A stretch of 64,000 nt of DNA, taken from CAZHAX01 sp964530325 (GTDB lineage Bacteria; Chloroflexota; Anaerolineae; B4-G1). Each line of letters begins with the position of its first letter. Positions within the stretch are counted from its first letter, which is position 1. The position numbers were made by a program, and so were the translations under genes. A model generated the notes under the pieces. It was not told the origin of the DNA. It saw only the letters and a program-made list of their open reading frames with translations, and ran no database searches. Below, one piece after another: positions 27,834 through 36,041 of this stretch. Location of the stretch: the NCBI GenBank assembly GCA_964530325.1, contig CAZHAX010000002.1:62001-126000 (forward strand). The letters are read 5' to 3'.

Positions 27834-28577
27834 CTACTCTGGTTCGCCGGGCCTGCGCCGCGCGGTGATCCAGTTCACGAGTCGAGTGGCGGCGGCTTCG
27901 ATCCGCTGCTGGTAGCGCCAGAAGAGCCAGGCCAACAGGACCGCCCCCGCTGCCAGGGGTATCCAGGCAAGTGGCGGCAGGCTGGATGCGGAGGCCCCGA
28001 CCCAGCAGGAGACGATGACGCCTGGCAGTCGGCCTATCATCGCCAGCACGACCATCCTGCGAATGTCGAGCTGGCTGAGTCCAATGAGCAGGCAGACGAG
28101 ATCATCGGGAAGCGAGGGAACGAGAAAGATCAGAAAGAAGAAGAGCGGCCCTCTGCGCTGCACGATCTCGTCCCAGCGCTTGAGCTGGCCGGGGCGGGTC
28201 AATCTCTCTACGAACGGGCGGCCGAAGCGGCGGGCGAGAACCATGGCCAGAGCGGTGCCTATCAGCAGGCCGATCATACTGTAGAGCGTGCCCAGCCAGG
28301 TCCCGTAGAGATAGCCGTTGGCGATACCCACAAACTGCCCGGGTATCGGTGCCAGGAGCACCTGAGCCACGTTCAGCCCGATCGTGACGAGCGGCCCGAC
28401 TGCACCCAGCGTGGATGCCCAGGCCCGTATCTGTTGGCGATCACCTGCCAGCATCAGGCCGACCAGACGGGAGAGTGGCTCTCGCCAGTAGATGAGAGCC
28501 CCGATGCATCCGACCAGGACGAGGGCGAGCAGGGCCAGCTCGAGGCGAGAAGGGCCTTCTCTTGCCGGCCGCTTCAC
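27834..28577 (-). CDS. TVP38/TMEM64 (DedA-superfamily) membrane protein
   Basis: The start is GTG at 28577: it overlaps the stop of the upstream MFS gene as GTGA and has a GGAGGGG site, whereas upstream in-frame codons lie inside that gene. The 247-residue product has five to six hydrophobic segments and the VTT-domain motif LLAPIPGQFVGIANGYLYGTWLGTLYSMIGLLIGT, followed by FLVPSLPDDLVCLLIGLS. Members of this superfamily act in lipid scrambling or undecaprenyl-phosphate or ion handling; the role here is unknown. Coupling to the MFS gene implies co-expression. Confidence 0.85.
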   Translation of the reverse strand: MKRPAREGPSRLELALLALVLVGCIGALIYWREPLSRLVGLMLAGDRQQIRAWASTLGAVGPLVTIGLNVAQVLLAPIPGQFVGIANGYLYGTWLGTLYSMIGLLIGTALAMVLARRFGRPFVERLTRPGQLKRWDEIVQRRGPLFFFLIFLVPSLPDDLVCLLIGLSQLDIRRMVVLAMIGRLPGVIVSCWVGASASSLPPLAWIPLAAGAVLLAWLFWRYQQRIEAAATRLVNWITARRRPGEPE

Positions 28578-29848
28578 TGCACCCCCTCCTCGTCTGAGGC
28601 CCGCGCCAGCGGAGGTATGCGCAGCGCGGCCAGGAAACCGCAGAAGGTCACGGCTCCCGTGGCGGCGAATAGAATCGGGAACGACGTGCTCTCGAGCAGC
28701 CACCCGCCCGCCAGCGGTGCGAATCTCGCTATCGTCATGATGGAATTGCCCAGGCCCAGATAGGCGGCACGCTTGCCCTCCGGCGGTATCTCCATGGCGT
28801 AGTTGTTGAAGCCGGGCATGTAGGCACCGCCGACCAGCCCGATCAGCACGTATACGAGCGGGTAGACTGCAGCCGACCTTGGCCCGCAGAGCTGCAGGCC
28901 CAGGGCAACCAGCGGAGCGGCGGCGCCGGCTGCGCTGCCGATGCGAATGGCGTAGCAGGGGCCGCGCCGTTCGGCCAGGATGCTCAGACTTGCAGCGCCG
29001 ACGACGGTGCCAGCCGTCTGCGCAGTGACGAAGCTGCCGACGATGCTCTGAGGCAGCCGTAGCTCGCCCGTGGCGTGCACAACGTAGAACGAAGTGGCGA
29101 GCTCACCCAGGGCGACGAGGAATCGACACAGCACGAGCCGCCGGAACGTGGAGTCCGTCTTCAGCGGCTCCAGCCAGTCTCGCGACAAGGGCCGGCTGCC
29201 CGCTTCTGCGTCGTGCGTCTCCGGCGGTGGCTCACGGATGGCAAACAGGGCCACCACCGAAGGGATCAGAAGGACTGCGCCGAGCGTGAAGAGGATAGCG
29301 TAGTTCGTAGGGAAGGGGTTGCCGGCGATGATCACGGCGATCAGCGCCCCCGAGGCTACTCCGGCCAGCCCGCTGATCGACTGTGCCAGCCCAACCAGAC
29401 GGGCTCGCCGCCTGAGCGGGATGGCGCGGGCTAGTATGTCCAGCCAGGCCAAACCGGTCAAGCTGTCGGAAAGGCCCCACAGCCCGATGCAGCAGAAGAA
29501 CAGCGCCAGCATGGCCTCGGGGCGGCCAGCCAGCCCTGCCCAGAGGGCCACAGCAACCAGGGCCAGAAGCGGCCGCCCGACCAGCCCGCCAAGCAGGTAT
29601 GGTCTCTTGCGTGGCTTGTTATCGATCAGCCGGCCATAGGCTATCTGGGGGGTCATCCAGCCGATGAAGAAGATGCTGCCAGCAAGGCCGATGAGCGGTG
29701 CTGAATCGGTCAGCTGGCCGACGAAGGCTGGGAGGACGGTGCTGGCGCTGACGAAGTTCTGGGCTATGCCCCAGGAAGCGCTGTCGGTCAGGAAGGCGAA
29801 GAAGTTCCAGCGGAGGTTGGGCGGTGGGGTGGGAGTCCGTTTGGCCAC
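28574..29848 (-). CDS. Major facilitator superfamily transporter (copy 1 of a tandem pair), leaderless
   Basis: This is an MFS protein of about 424 residues with 12 predicted transmembrane helices, including NFVSASTVLPAFVGQLTDSAPLIGLAGS and GFNNYAMEIPPEGKRAAYLGLGNSI. It is clearly paralogous to the next gene (29941-31215). I place the start at GTG 29848, 7 bases after the -10 and thus at the predicted transcription start, the same geometry as in the paralogue. A TTG at 29854 would abut the -10 and is unlikely. The substrate is unknown. Confidence 0.82.
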   Translation of the reverse strand: MAKRTPTPPPNLRWNFFAFLTDSASWGIAQNFVSASTVLPAFVGQLTDSAPLIGLAGSIFFIGWMTPQIAYGRLIDNKPRKRPYLLGGLVGRPLLALVAVALWAGLAGRPEAMLALFFCCIGLWGLSDSLTGLAWLDILARAIPLRRRARLVGLAQSISGLAGVASGALIAVIIAGNPFPTNYAILFTLGAVLLIPSVVALFAIREPPPETHDAEAGSRPLSRDWLEPLKTDSTFRRLVLCRFLVALGELATSFYVVHATGELRLPQSIVGSFVTAQTAGTVVGAASLSILAERRGPCYAIRIGSAAGAAAPLVALGLQLCGPRSAAVYPLVYVLIGLVGGAYMPGFNNYAMEIPPEGKRAAYLGLGNSIMTIARFAPLAGGWLLESTSFPILFAATGAVTFCGFLAALRIPPLARASDEEGVQ

Positions 29849-29854
29849 GGGCAA

Positions 29855-29882
29855 AGTCTACCACGAAGCAAACGTCCGTCAA
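29855..29882 (-). promoter_or_regulatory. Promoter for leaderless MFS copy 1
   Basis: On the minus strand: TTGACG (29877-29882), 16 bases, TGG-TAGACT (-10 at 29855-29860). Six bases separate the -10 from GTG at 29848. Much of the spacer is shared with the paralogous promoter at 31222-31249. Confidence 0.78.
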
Positions 29883-29940
29883 GAAACAGGAGCCTGGCCT
29901 ACAGCCGACCGTGCCGGGACGAGGGGCATTCTGCGCCCGG

Positions 29941-31215
29941 TCAATCGTCCTGTTCTACGGTGCCGGCGGCCCGCCGCGGGGCCGGAACCCGCAGTGTGAG
30001 CACGAAGCCGAAAGCGACCACGGCCGCGGTTACGCCGAACAGCAGCGAGTAGGAGGTCCTTTCCAGAAGCCACCCGCCGGCGATAGGGGCCAGCGTGAGT
30101 AGGCCCATGATCGTGTTCCCCAACCCGATGTAGGCGGCCCGCTGGCCCTGCGGAGGAATCTCCATCAGGTAGTTGACGAATCCCGGCATCCAGGCGCTGT
30201 TGATGATCCCCAGGGCGGCGTAGACGAGCGGGTAGGCATAGGCCGCAATGCCGGTATCGACGGCGTCGAAGAGGATGGCAAGGAGGGGCCCTGCCGCTGC
30301 CGCCGCAGCGCCTATGCGCATGGCACACTGCGGTCCGCGACGCTCTGCGACCAGGCCCAGCCCGGCGCTGGATACAATGCTGGCACCCGTCTGGGCCATC
30401 AGGAACGTGCCGACCACACGGTCCGGCAGCATCAGCTTGACAGTGGCGTGGCTCACGTAGAACGAGGTGGCCATGCCCACCAGGCCCACCAGCAGGCGGC
30501 AGACGGTCAGCTGGCGGAACGCCCTGTCCTTCAGCGGCTCGAGCCACCCTGCCCTCGTGCCGTTGACCCTAGCGGCGAGGTCCAGGTCAGGCGGGGGTTC
30601 ACGGATGGCGATGAGGGCCAGCGCGGAGGGAACCAGGATTGCCACCCCTATTGTGAAGACGAGGGCATAGTCCGTGGGGAAGGGCTGCCGGGCGATAATC
30701 AGCCCGATCAGCGCTCCCGCGCCAATGCCGACCACTCCGCCGATGACCTGAGCCGTGCCCATCAGCCGGCCACGAGCTCTCATTGGAACGGCCCGGCCCA
30801 GGATGTCGAACCAGGCGATGCTCGTCCCCCCGTCGCTGAGAGCCCAGAGGCCGAGGCAGACGAAGAAGACGGTGAGCATTAGAGACGGGGAGCCGCCCAG
30901 TCCCAGCCACAGGGCGGCGGCAATGACCCCGAGCAGCGGCCGGCCACTCAGGCCGATACGCATGTAGCGGGCCTTTCGGGGCCTGTGCGCTATCAGGCGG
31001 GCAAAGGCCAGCTGAGGCAGCATCCAACACCCGTTGAACACGGTATTGGAAAGCCCGATAACAAGCGGCGAGTCGGTAAGCTGGCCGACGAATGCCGGCA
31101 GCACACTGGTAGGGCTGAAGAAGTTGAAGGCTATCCCGAAGAAGACGTAGTCCAGGAGGAACGCCGTGTAGTTCCAACGGTAGTGCGGGGGTAACCTCTG
31201 GTCGCCTGATTTCAC
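29941..31215 (-). CDS. Major facilitator superfamily transporter (copy 2 of a tandem pair), leaderless
   Basis: This 424-residue MFS protein with 12 transmembrane helices is paralogous over its full length to the neighbour at 28574-29848 (for example TSVLPAFVGQLTDSPLVIGLSN, MEIPPQGQRAAYIGLGNTIM and the loop AIREPPPD). The start is GTG at 31215, which coincides with the transcription start predicted from the promoter 7 bases upstream, so no Shine-Dalgarno site is present. Gene and promoter were duplicated together. No substrate-specific motif is recognised. Confidence 0.85.
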   Translation of the reverse strand: MKSGDQRLPPHYRWNYTAFLLDYVFFGIAFNFFSPTSVLPAFVGQLTDSPLVIGLSNTVFNGCWMLPQLAFARLIAHRPRKARYMRIGLSGRPLLGVIAAALWLGLGGSPSLMLTVFFVCLGLWALSDGGTSIAWFDILGRAVPMRARGRLMGTAQVIGGVVGIGAGALIGLIIARQPFPTDYALVFTIGVAILVPSALALIAIREPPPDLDLAARVNGTRAGWLEPLKDRAFRQLTVCRLLVGLVGMATSFYVSHATVKLMLPDRVVGTFLMAQTGASIVSSAGLGLVAERRGPQCAMRIGAAAAAAGPLLAILFDAVDTGIAAYAYPLVYAALGIINSAWMPGFVNYLMEIPPQGQRAAYIGLGNTIMGLLTLAPIAGGWLLERTSYSLLFGVTAAVVAFGFVLTLRVPAPRRAAGTVEQDD

Positions 31216-31221
31216 GGGGCA

Positions 31222-31249
31222 AGTTTACCACGAAGCAATTGCCCGTCAA
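31222..31249 (-). promoter_or_regulatory. Promoter for leaderless MFS copy 2
   Basis: On the minus strand: TTGACG (31244-31249), 16 bases, TGG-TAAACT (-10 at 31222-31227), then six bases and GTG at 31215. The spacing is identical to the copy-1 promoter. Confidence 0.8.
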
Positions 31250-31288
31250 GGATTGGAGCGGCCGAAGGCCGGCGGAGTGCGCCGCGCC

Positions 31289-32404
31289 CTACGGGGACCC
31301 GCCGAAGCCGTATCTCTCGCGCAGGGCGGCGGAGAGCTGCGCCAGCAGCTCCAGCACCCGCTCCGCCAGCGGCTCGTCCAGCGCGAAGCCGCAGCCGCAG
31401 GAGGGGGTGACCAAGGCACGGCGGGCGAGCGTTTCCTCGTCGAAGCCTTTCTGGCTCAGGCTGCGGACGCCGGCGTCGAAGCGCGCCACCAGCGAGTTGA
31501 GTGTCTCGCTGGCCGCGGCTTCCCGATCGAGCGTGGGCACCAGACCCCAGCCCAACGCTCCGCCCCGTTCCAGGAACCTGTGCAGCTCGCCGGGGTATAG
31601 CGCTATGGCCCGCATGTGATCATAGGCGTCGAAGTCAAGCAGGTCCAGCTCTGTCTCCATGAGCAGCGACCAGTCAGTGTTCTCCTCGCAGTGAACGCCC
31701 GCCAGGGCGCCGTAGGTGTGAATGACCCCGGCTACCTGGTTGATATCTCGAATCACGTCCTCGCGGCTCACGGTCAGGTAGGTCTGCGAGCCGAATCCCA
31801 GCAGCGAGGGCTCATCCAGCAAGATCAGCACCGGCGCCTCGAAGCGGGCGAGATGAGCTATCTGCCACCGTGCCTTCATCTCGACGGTCTTGACGACGAT
31901 ATCCCGCAGCTGGTCGTCGTAGTAGGCACTACGCTTATCCTGGTCAACGAGGTTGATGCCCAACGTGAAGGGTCCTGTAACCTGGCCCTTGAGCATCAGC
32001 GGAGTGGGCTCGACCCCCTGCAGGCGCCGCAGCAGCTCACCGAAGCCGGCGGCGTACTGGGGAGAAAGGCCGAAGCTCTCCAGCGCGTGCCCGGTCCCTG
32101 CCTCGGCCGCGGCCAGATAGTGATCGTAGAAGTCCGTCAGTTGGTCCGTGAAGTCGCTCGCCGTCGTATCGAATACCATCCGCTCGTTCCGCTCGACCAG
32201 GCCGGGCATACCCTCGGTGAACTGCGCCATCATGCCTTCTCGGAATGAGCGCTTGGGGAACTGAACCCACGAGGGGATGGCCGGGGTGGCGTGTAGCACG
32301 AGCTCTGTGGCGCGGGCGACGTCGAGGTGGGGCATGCTGCCAATCGTCGTCGCCAGACAGCTCGGCTCGAACGTTCTTGGCCACCCTGATTGAGGCACTG
32401 TCAT
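31289..32404 (-). CDS. MetE C-terminal-like (cobalamin-independent methionine synthase family) protein
   Basis: The 371-residue protein is a single barrel of the MetE/UROD superfamily. It begins TTIGSMPHLD and contains LKGQVTGPFTLG, ILLDEPSLLGFG, GVHCEENTDW (His and Cys zinc ligands) and TPSCGCGFALD (final Cys ligand). It has only the catalytic-domain length, about half of MetE, as in the short core-MetE-like proteins of anaerobes that may take methyl groups from a corrinoid protein. No corrinoid protein gene is adjacent. Methyl donor and physiological product are undetermined. Confidence 0.8.
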   Translation of the reverse strand: MTVPQSGWPRTFEPSCLATTIGSMPHLDVARATELVLHATPAIPSWVQFPKRSFREGMMAQFTEGMPGLVERNERMVFDTTASDFTDQLTDFYDHYLAAAEAGTGHALESFGLSPQYAAGFGELLRRLQGVEPTPLMLKGQVTGPFTLGINLVDQDKRSAYYDDQLRDIVVKTVEMKARWQIAHLARFEAPVLILLDEPSLLGFGSQTYLTVSREDVIRDINQVAGVIHTYGALAGVHCEENTDWSLLMETELDLLDFDAYDHMRAIALYPGELHRFLERGGALGWGLVPTLDREAAASETLNSLVARFDAGVRSLSQKGFDEETLARRALVTPSCGCGFALDEPLAERVLELLAQLSAALRERYGFGGSP

Positions 32405-32440
32405 CGCTCCACGGATCGGCCAGGGCTTCCTTGCTGCTTG

Positions 32441-33205
32441 CTAGAGCAGCGCTGCGAGCAGCAGGAGAGCCGAGCCTGAGGCGCTGAGCGCCTGTCTAAG
32501 ACGGGCTGGCCGGCGGGGGGCGAACCAGGCCGTACTCCAGGCCATCCACGCTCCACCAAGTCTGACCTCGTCGGCAGCCAATCCCCACGGAGTGCCGCGC
32601 AGGAGCAGGCTCGCCAGCGCCGTTCCACCAACCAGCAGCGTCAGGGCGACGTAGCCGGCTGCCGCCGCTGGAGCCAGTCGACCGCTCTCGCCCGGCGCTG
32701 CCAACCGCGCCAGGCTCGCCCCAAGCGCACGTGCGGCAATCACAGAACAGCCCAGCACGGCGAGCGGGCGCGCCAACTCCGCCGCGCCATGCGGTACGCA
32801 GTCGGGTGCTGTGGGCTCTGCATTGATGACCAGGATGAGTGCAGCGCCGGCCAGGAGCAGGGAGGGGAGCAGCAGGAGGACGTCCTTCCGCGGCTCGCTC
32901 GCTGCAGTGTTACTCCGGCCGGGTAGAGCGGCGACGGCCGATATCAGGAACAGGCGGAACTGCCTGGTCACCAGGGCGCCGAAAGCGCCGATCCACAATG
33001 GCTCCCCGCCTGACGTGGCCTCGCGGCATTGCTCCCATAGGATGATCACAGCGGCAGCCAGGAGGAGTGCAGCAGCGACGCCGGCGACGACACGGATTGC
33101 CTGGCGGCGCCCGGCGTCCGGGGGAGGTCCGCTCCGGACGGAAAGGGCAACCGCGCCTGCGAGGAGGCCGCAGGCTGTGCCGGCCGCAACTGTCAATAGC
33201 CCCAC
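32441..33205 (-). CDS. Membrane protein next to ResB, possible degenerate CcsA/ResC
   Basis: The 254-residue protein has seven to eight hydrophobic segments. Start GTG 33205 lies 1 base after the resB stop, with a GAGGGAG site inside resB. Its C-terminal part (LLVGGTALASLLL..PWGLAADEVRLGGAWMAWSTAWF) aligns in layout with the end of CcsA/ResC, the haem-handling partner of ResB, but the WGxxWxWD motif has been lost. Position after resB supports a cytochrome c synthetase role; the missing motif argues for altered function. The assignment is tentative. Confidence 0.5.
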   Translation of the reverse strand: MGLLTVAAGTACGLLAGAVALSVRSGPPPDAGRRQAIRVVAGVAAALLLAAAVIILWEQCREATSGGEPLWIGAFGALVTRQFRLFLISAVAALPGRSNTAASEPRKDVLLLLPSLLLAGAALILVINAEPTAPDCVPHGAAELARPLAVLGCSVIAARALGASLARLAAPGESGRLAPAAAAGYVALTLLVGGTALASLLLRGTPWGLAADEVRLGGAWMAWSTAWFAPRRPARLRQALSASGSALLLLAALL

Positions 33206-33206
33206 G

Positions 33207-34388
33207 TCACACTCCCTCGCCGAGCTCCGGGGACGATCGCCCGGCTGTCTGGAGCTCCCCGGCGACCTCCCGCAGCCACAACCTGCGCCTGGGGTCGAGC
33301 GCGGTGCCGAGAGCCCCGGCTGTCAGGAGACAGGTGCCGGGAATGGCCAGCCAGCGGCCTGGATTGGACGTGGCGCTGACAAGTCCGTATGATGTCTGGG
33401 AGAACAGCAGCGTGGCCTCACCGAAGGTGGGACCAGCCTGGTCTGCCAGCTGTGATTCGCCAATGAGGCGGCCGGACGGTGTCTCGTAGACTTGGACCAC
33501 AACCGGCATGATGTCTATCTCCGGCCGATGGGGCTGGGCCACGAGCCGAACGACGAGGCCAGCCTCCGGTACCGCGAAGAACTGATCCTCAACCAGGTCC
33601 AGTACGAGCTCGTTCGCCGGCTCGGATTCAGCAGACTGCTGGAGAGCAAGCAGTGAGCCTGCACTATCCACGGCCCTGGCGAGCACCGTGGGGCCGCGCT
33701 GCTCCACGTAGGCCACGATGCCGTCGCTGTGCGTCAGCCGGCCGGTACCCTCAGCCAGAGTGACCCAGGCGTCCGTGCCCGGGAGGGCAAGCGTCTCGCC
33801 GCTGCGGACGACGAGCCCTTCGAGATGCCACCCGAAGACGTGCGCCATCAGCATTCCAGCCATCAGCCCCACGGCGCCAAGGTGGACCAGCAGCGGCCAG
33901 GTATCGGCCCAGGGCCAGCGATCCGCCTGAAGCAGCAAGGGCTGGCCTGCAATTCGATAGTGGTGGGCGCGGAGCCGCTCCTTCGCCTCTTCCAGGCTCA
34001 GACCAGGAAGAGGGCGCCAGGCTACCGCTGGTTGGAGTGGCCGGCGGCCTCGCCAGGCCGCACTCACCAACTCGGCCAGACGCAACACGAGGCAGCCGGC
34101 CAGCAGGCTGAGGAGCAGGCGGAAGCCGGGCGACTGGACGACGCTGAAGAGGCCTAGCGCCTGCATCGCGCCCGTTGCGGGGCCAAACTGGGCCTGCACC
34201 TGCGAGCGCCACTTGGCGTAGGCAGCTGTCCCCTCGCCCGGCGCCTGGGGAAGCCACCCGGCGACAATTAGGGCTACCGCCAGGCTGAGCAGCAGCGCAG
34301 CGACCAGCCCGGCACTGGTGCCGGCCTGCCATACCATTCGCCAGGGGTCACGTCGAGCACGGGGAAGCATAGGCAGTGTGCTTGACAC
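33207..34388 (-). CDS. resB: ResB-like cytochrome c biogenesis protein
   Basis: The 393-residue protein shows ResB (Ccs1) topology: a hydrophobic segment near 25-45, a second near 90-110, then WPLLVHLGAVGLMAGMLMAHVFGWHLEG (third), a large extracytoplasmic domain (LVVRSGETLALPGT..), and a last transmembrane helix near residue 350. ResB works with CcsA/ResC to deliver and attach haem to apocytochrome c outside the membrane. The start is GTG at 34388 without a clear ribosome-binding site. The tRNA-Thr gene and a hairpin lie upstream. Confidence 0.8.
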   Translation of the reverse strand: MSSTLPMLPRARRDPWRMVWQAGTSAGLVAALLLSLAVALIVAGWLPQAPGEGTAAYAKWRSQVQAQFGPATGAMQALGLFSVVQSPGFRLLLSLLAGCLVLRLAELVSAAWRGRRPLQPAVAWRPLPGLSLEEAKERLRAHHYRIAGQPLLLQADRWPWADTWPLLVHLGAVGLMAGMLMAHVFGWHLEGLVVRSGETLALPGTDAWVTLAEGTGRLTHSDGIVAYVEQRGPTVLARAVDSAGSLLALQQSAESEPANELVLDLVEDQFFAVPEAGLVVRLVAQPHRPEIDIMPVVVQVYETPSGRLIGESQLADQAGPTFGEATLLFSQTSYGLVSATSNPGRWLAIPGTCLLTAGALGTALDPRRRLWLREVAGELQTAGRSSPELGEGV

Positions 34389-34401
34389 TCCATTACCAAC
34401 A

Positions 34402-34420
34402 GGGCCCCGAAGGGGGGCCC
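34402..34420 (-). terminator. GC-rich hairpin downstream of tRNA-Thr
   Basis: A six- to seven-base GGGCCC-type stem around a CCTTCG-like loop immediately follows the tRNA on the minus strand. No T-run follows, so termination is only likely; it could also be a processing signal. Confidence 0.45.
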
Positions 34421-34425
34421 GCTTC

Positions 34426-34501
34426 TGGAGCCACCCTTGGGAATCGAACCCAAAACCTGCCGCTTACGAAGCGGCTGCTCTGCCGATTGAGCTAGGGTGG
34501 C
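34426..34501 (-). tRNA. tRNA-Thr (anticodon CGU)
   Basis: On the minus strand a complete 76-base cloverleaf can be drawn: acceptor GCCACCC pairing with GGGTGGC, a D arm GCTC..GAGC, anticodon stem GCCGC/GCGGC with loop TTCGTAA (anticodon CGT), and a T arm with GGTTCGATTCC. The discriminator is T, and the terminal CCA is encoded (34426-34428). It reads ACG threonine codons. A strong promoter lies 9 bases upstream (34510-34538). Confidence 0.95.
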
Positions 34502-34509
34502 CTACCGCC

Positions 34510-34538
34510 ATTATACCAGCGTCAGCGGTCGGTGGCAA
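34510..34538 (-). promoter_or_regulatory. Near-consensus promoter for tRNA-Thr
   Basis: On the minus strand: TTGCCA (34533-34538), 17 bases, TGG-TATAAT (-10 at 34510-34515), ending 8 bases before the tRNA 5' end. It is the clearest promoter in the window. Confidence 0.85.
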
Positions 34539-34571
34539 ACAACTGTTGGCTGGCCGCGCCGGTCGCGAACC

Positions 34572-34599
34572 TTGGCGGCGAAGCGGATGCGCGTATAAT
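34572..34599 (+). promoter_or_regulatory. Sigma-70 promoter for the MFS exporter gene
   Basis: TTGGCG at 34572-34577, 16 bases, TATAAT at 34594-34599. It is divergent from and close to the tRNA promoter. The leader is about 35 bases. Confidence 0.65.
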
Positions 34600-34640
34600 G
34601 TGGCCAGCGGCGGCCCTGAGGGGGCCGAGTGGAGCGGATG

Positions 34641-35927
34641 ATGGGACGGGCTGGCACGAAGATCAATCCACAGGCACAGTGGAAGCGGAACCTCACCGCG
34701 ACCTGGGTCGCCGAGTTCGTGGCGATCGGTGCCTTCACGGTCGTAGCGCCGCTCCTGCCGCTGTACGTCCAGGAACTGGGCGTCCAGGGTGAGGAGGCCC
34801 GCGTCTGGGCCGGTACCGTCCTGGCTGCGCCGGCGATAAGCATGGCTCTGTTCGCGCCGCTGTGGGGACTGCTGGGCGATCGGTACGGACGCAAGGTGAT
34901 GATCATCCGGGCGCTCCTTGGTGGATCGGTCGTCGTGGCCCTCATGGGGGCAGTGCGAAACACGCAGCAGTTGGCGGCCCTGCGCCTGGTACAGGGGGCC
35001 CTGACCGGCTCGGTCACCGCTGCCAACGCACTGGTAGCCTCGTCCACCCCCCGCAGGCGCGTTGGATACGCCCTGGGAATGCTATGGGTGGCCGTCTATG
35101 CCGGGAACTCGGCGGGCCCCATCCTGGGCGGCGTGATCGCCGATGCCTGGGGACTGCCAGTTGCCTGCTACGTCGCCGGCGGGCTGCTCTTCCTGGCGGG
35201 CATTGCGGTAGCCGCACTTGTCAGAGAGGAGCGTCGCAGCGCATCGGTCCGCCCCGTGTCGGCAGAGGGGAGCAAGGGAGCCGATCCGACGACCGACCGC
35301 CCCGCCCGGCCAAGCCTGGCGCGGCTTCCTGGCTTGCGGGCGCTGGGCAGCGTGTTGACGGCCCGATTGCTGACGCGGATGGGGGCGCTGGTGCTATCGC
35401 CGGTGCTGCCCTTCGTCATACTGGAGATTACGCCCGAAGGAGCTCCAGTAGCCTCGATCACCGGGCTCGTCAGCGGGGCAGGCGCTGCCTCCGGCGCGTT
35501 GGGAGCGCTGTGGCTGGGCAGGCTGGGCGATAGGAAGGGCCATCGCGCAGTCCTGGCGGTCTGCGCAGTTGTCGCCGGTCTGAGTTACTTGCCGCAGTCG
35601 GGTGCCCGCACCCCGGCGGCGCTTCTGGGTTGGCAGGCCGTGACCGGACTGGCCATGGGAGGGATACTGACCTGTATCACTGCCTCGCTGGCCAGACTGG
35701 CCCCGGAAGGGCGAGAGGGCGTGATCTATGGGGTCGAGGGCACGGTGAGCTCGATAGCCAGCGTTGTGGGCCCGATGGCGGGCAGCCTGCTCACTGTGTG
35801 GTATGGGCTGAGGTCCCCGTTCTTCCTGGCCGCCGGGTTGTACTTCCTGGCTGCGCTGACCGCGGCAGGATGGCGTCCGCCGGAAGCCGCGTGGACCTTT
35901 CCGGAGGAGGCGCTCGAGCAGGATTGA
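34641..35927 (+). CDS. MFS drug-exporter-like transporter (DHA1 type)
   Basis: This MFS protein of about 428 residues has 12 transmembrane helices. The motif-A loop is well kept (LWGLLGDRYGRKVMI between helices 2 and 3, and a second form LGRLGDRKGHRAVL in the C-terminal half), and a motif-C-like AGNSAGPILGG lies in helix 5, which marks proton-coupled exporters. A polar loop near residues 195-220 separates the halves. GGAG at 34631-34634 fits the ATG at 34641; an ATG at 34638 and a GTG at 34629 are in-frame alternatives. It is not closely related to the MFS pair at 28.6-31.2 kb. The exported compound is unknown. Confidence 0.85.
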   Translation: MGRAGTKINPQAQWKRNLTATWVAEFVAIGAFTVVAPLLPLYVQELGVQGEEARVWAGTVLAAPAISMALFAPLWGLLGDRYGRKVMIIRALLGGSVVVALMGAVRNTQQLAALRLVQGALTGSVTAANALVASSTPRRRVGYALGMLWVAVYAGNSAGPILGGVIADAWGLPVACYVAGGLLFLAGIAVAALVREERRSASVRPVSAEGSKGADPTTDRPARPSLARLPGLRALGSVLTARLLTRMGALVLSPVLPFVILEITPEGAPVASITGLVSGAGAASGALGALWLGRLGDRKGHRAVLAVCAVVAGLSYLPQSGARTPAALLGWQAVTGLAMGGILTCITASLARLAPEGREGVIYGVEGTVSSIASVVGPMAGSLLTVWYGLRSPFFLAAGLYFLAALTAAGWRPPEAAWTFPEEALEQD

Positions 35928-36041
35928 CCCCACCTGCTCTCAGCAGCCAGATCCGGACGGGAGAGCAGGAGTCGAAGGATAGACACGGCGACCCCTAGAG
36001 CAAGGGATGAGCTGGCTGTCTGGAGCCCGAGTGAGGAAGAG

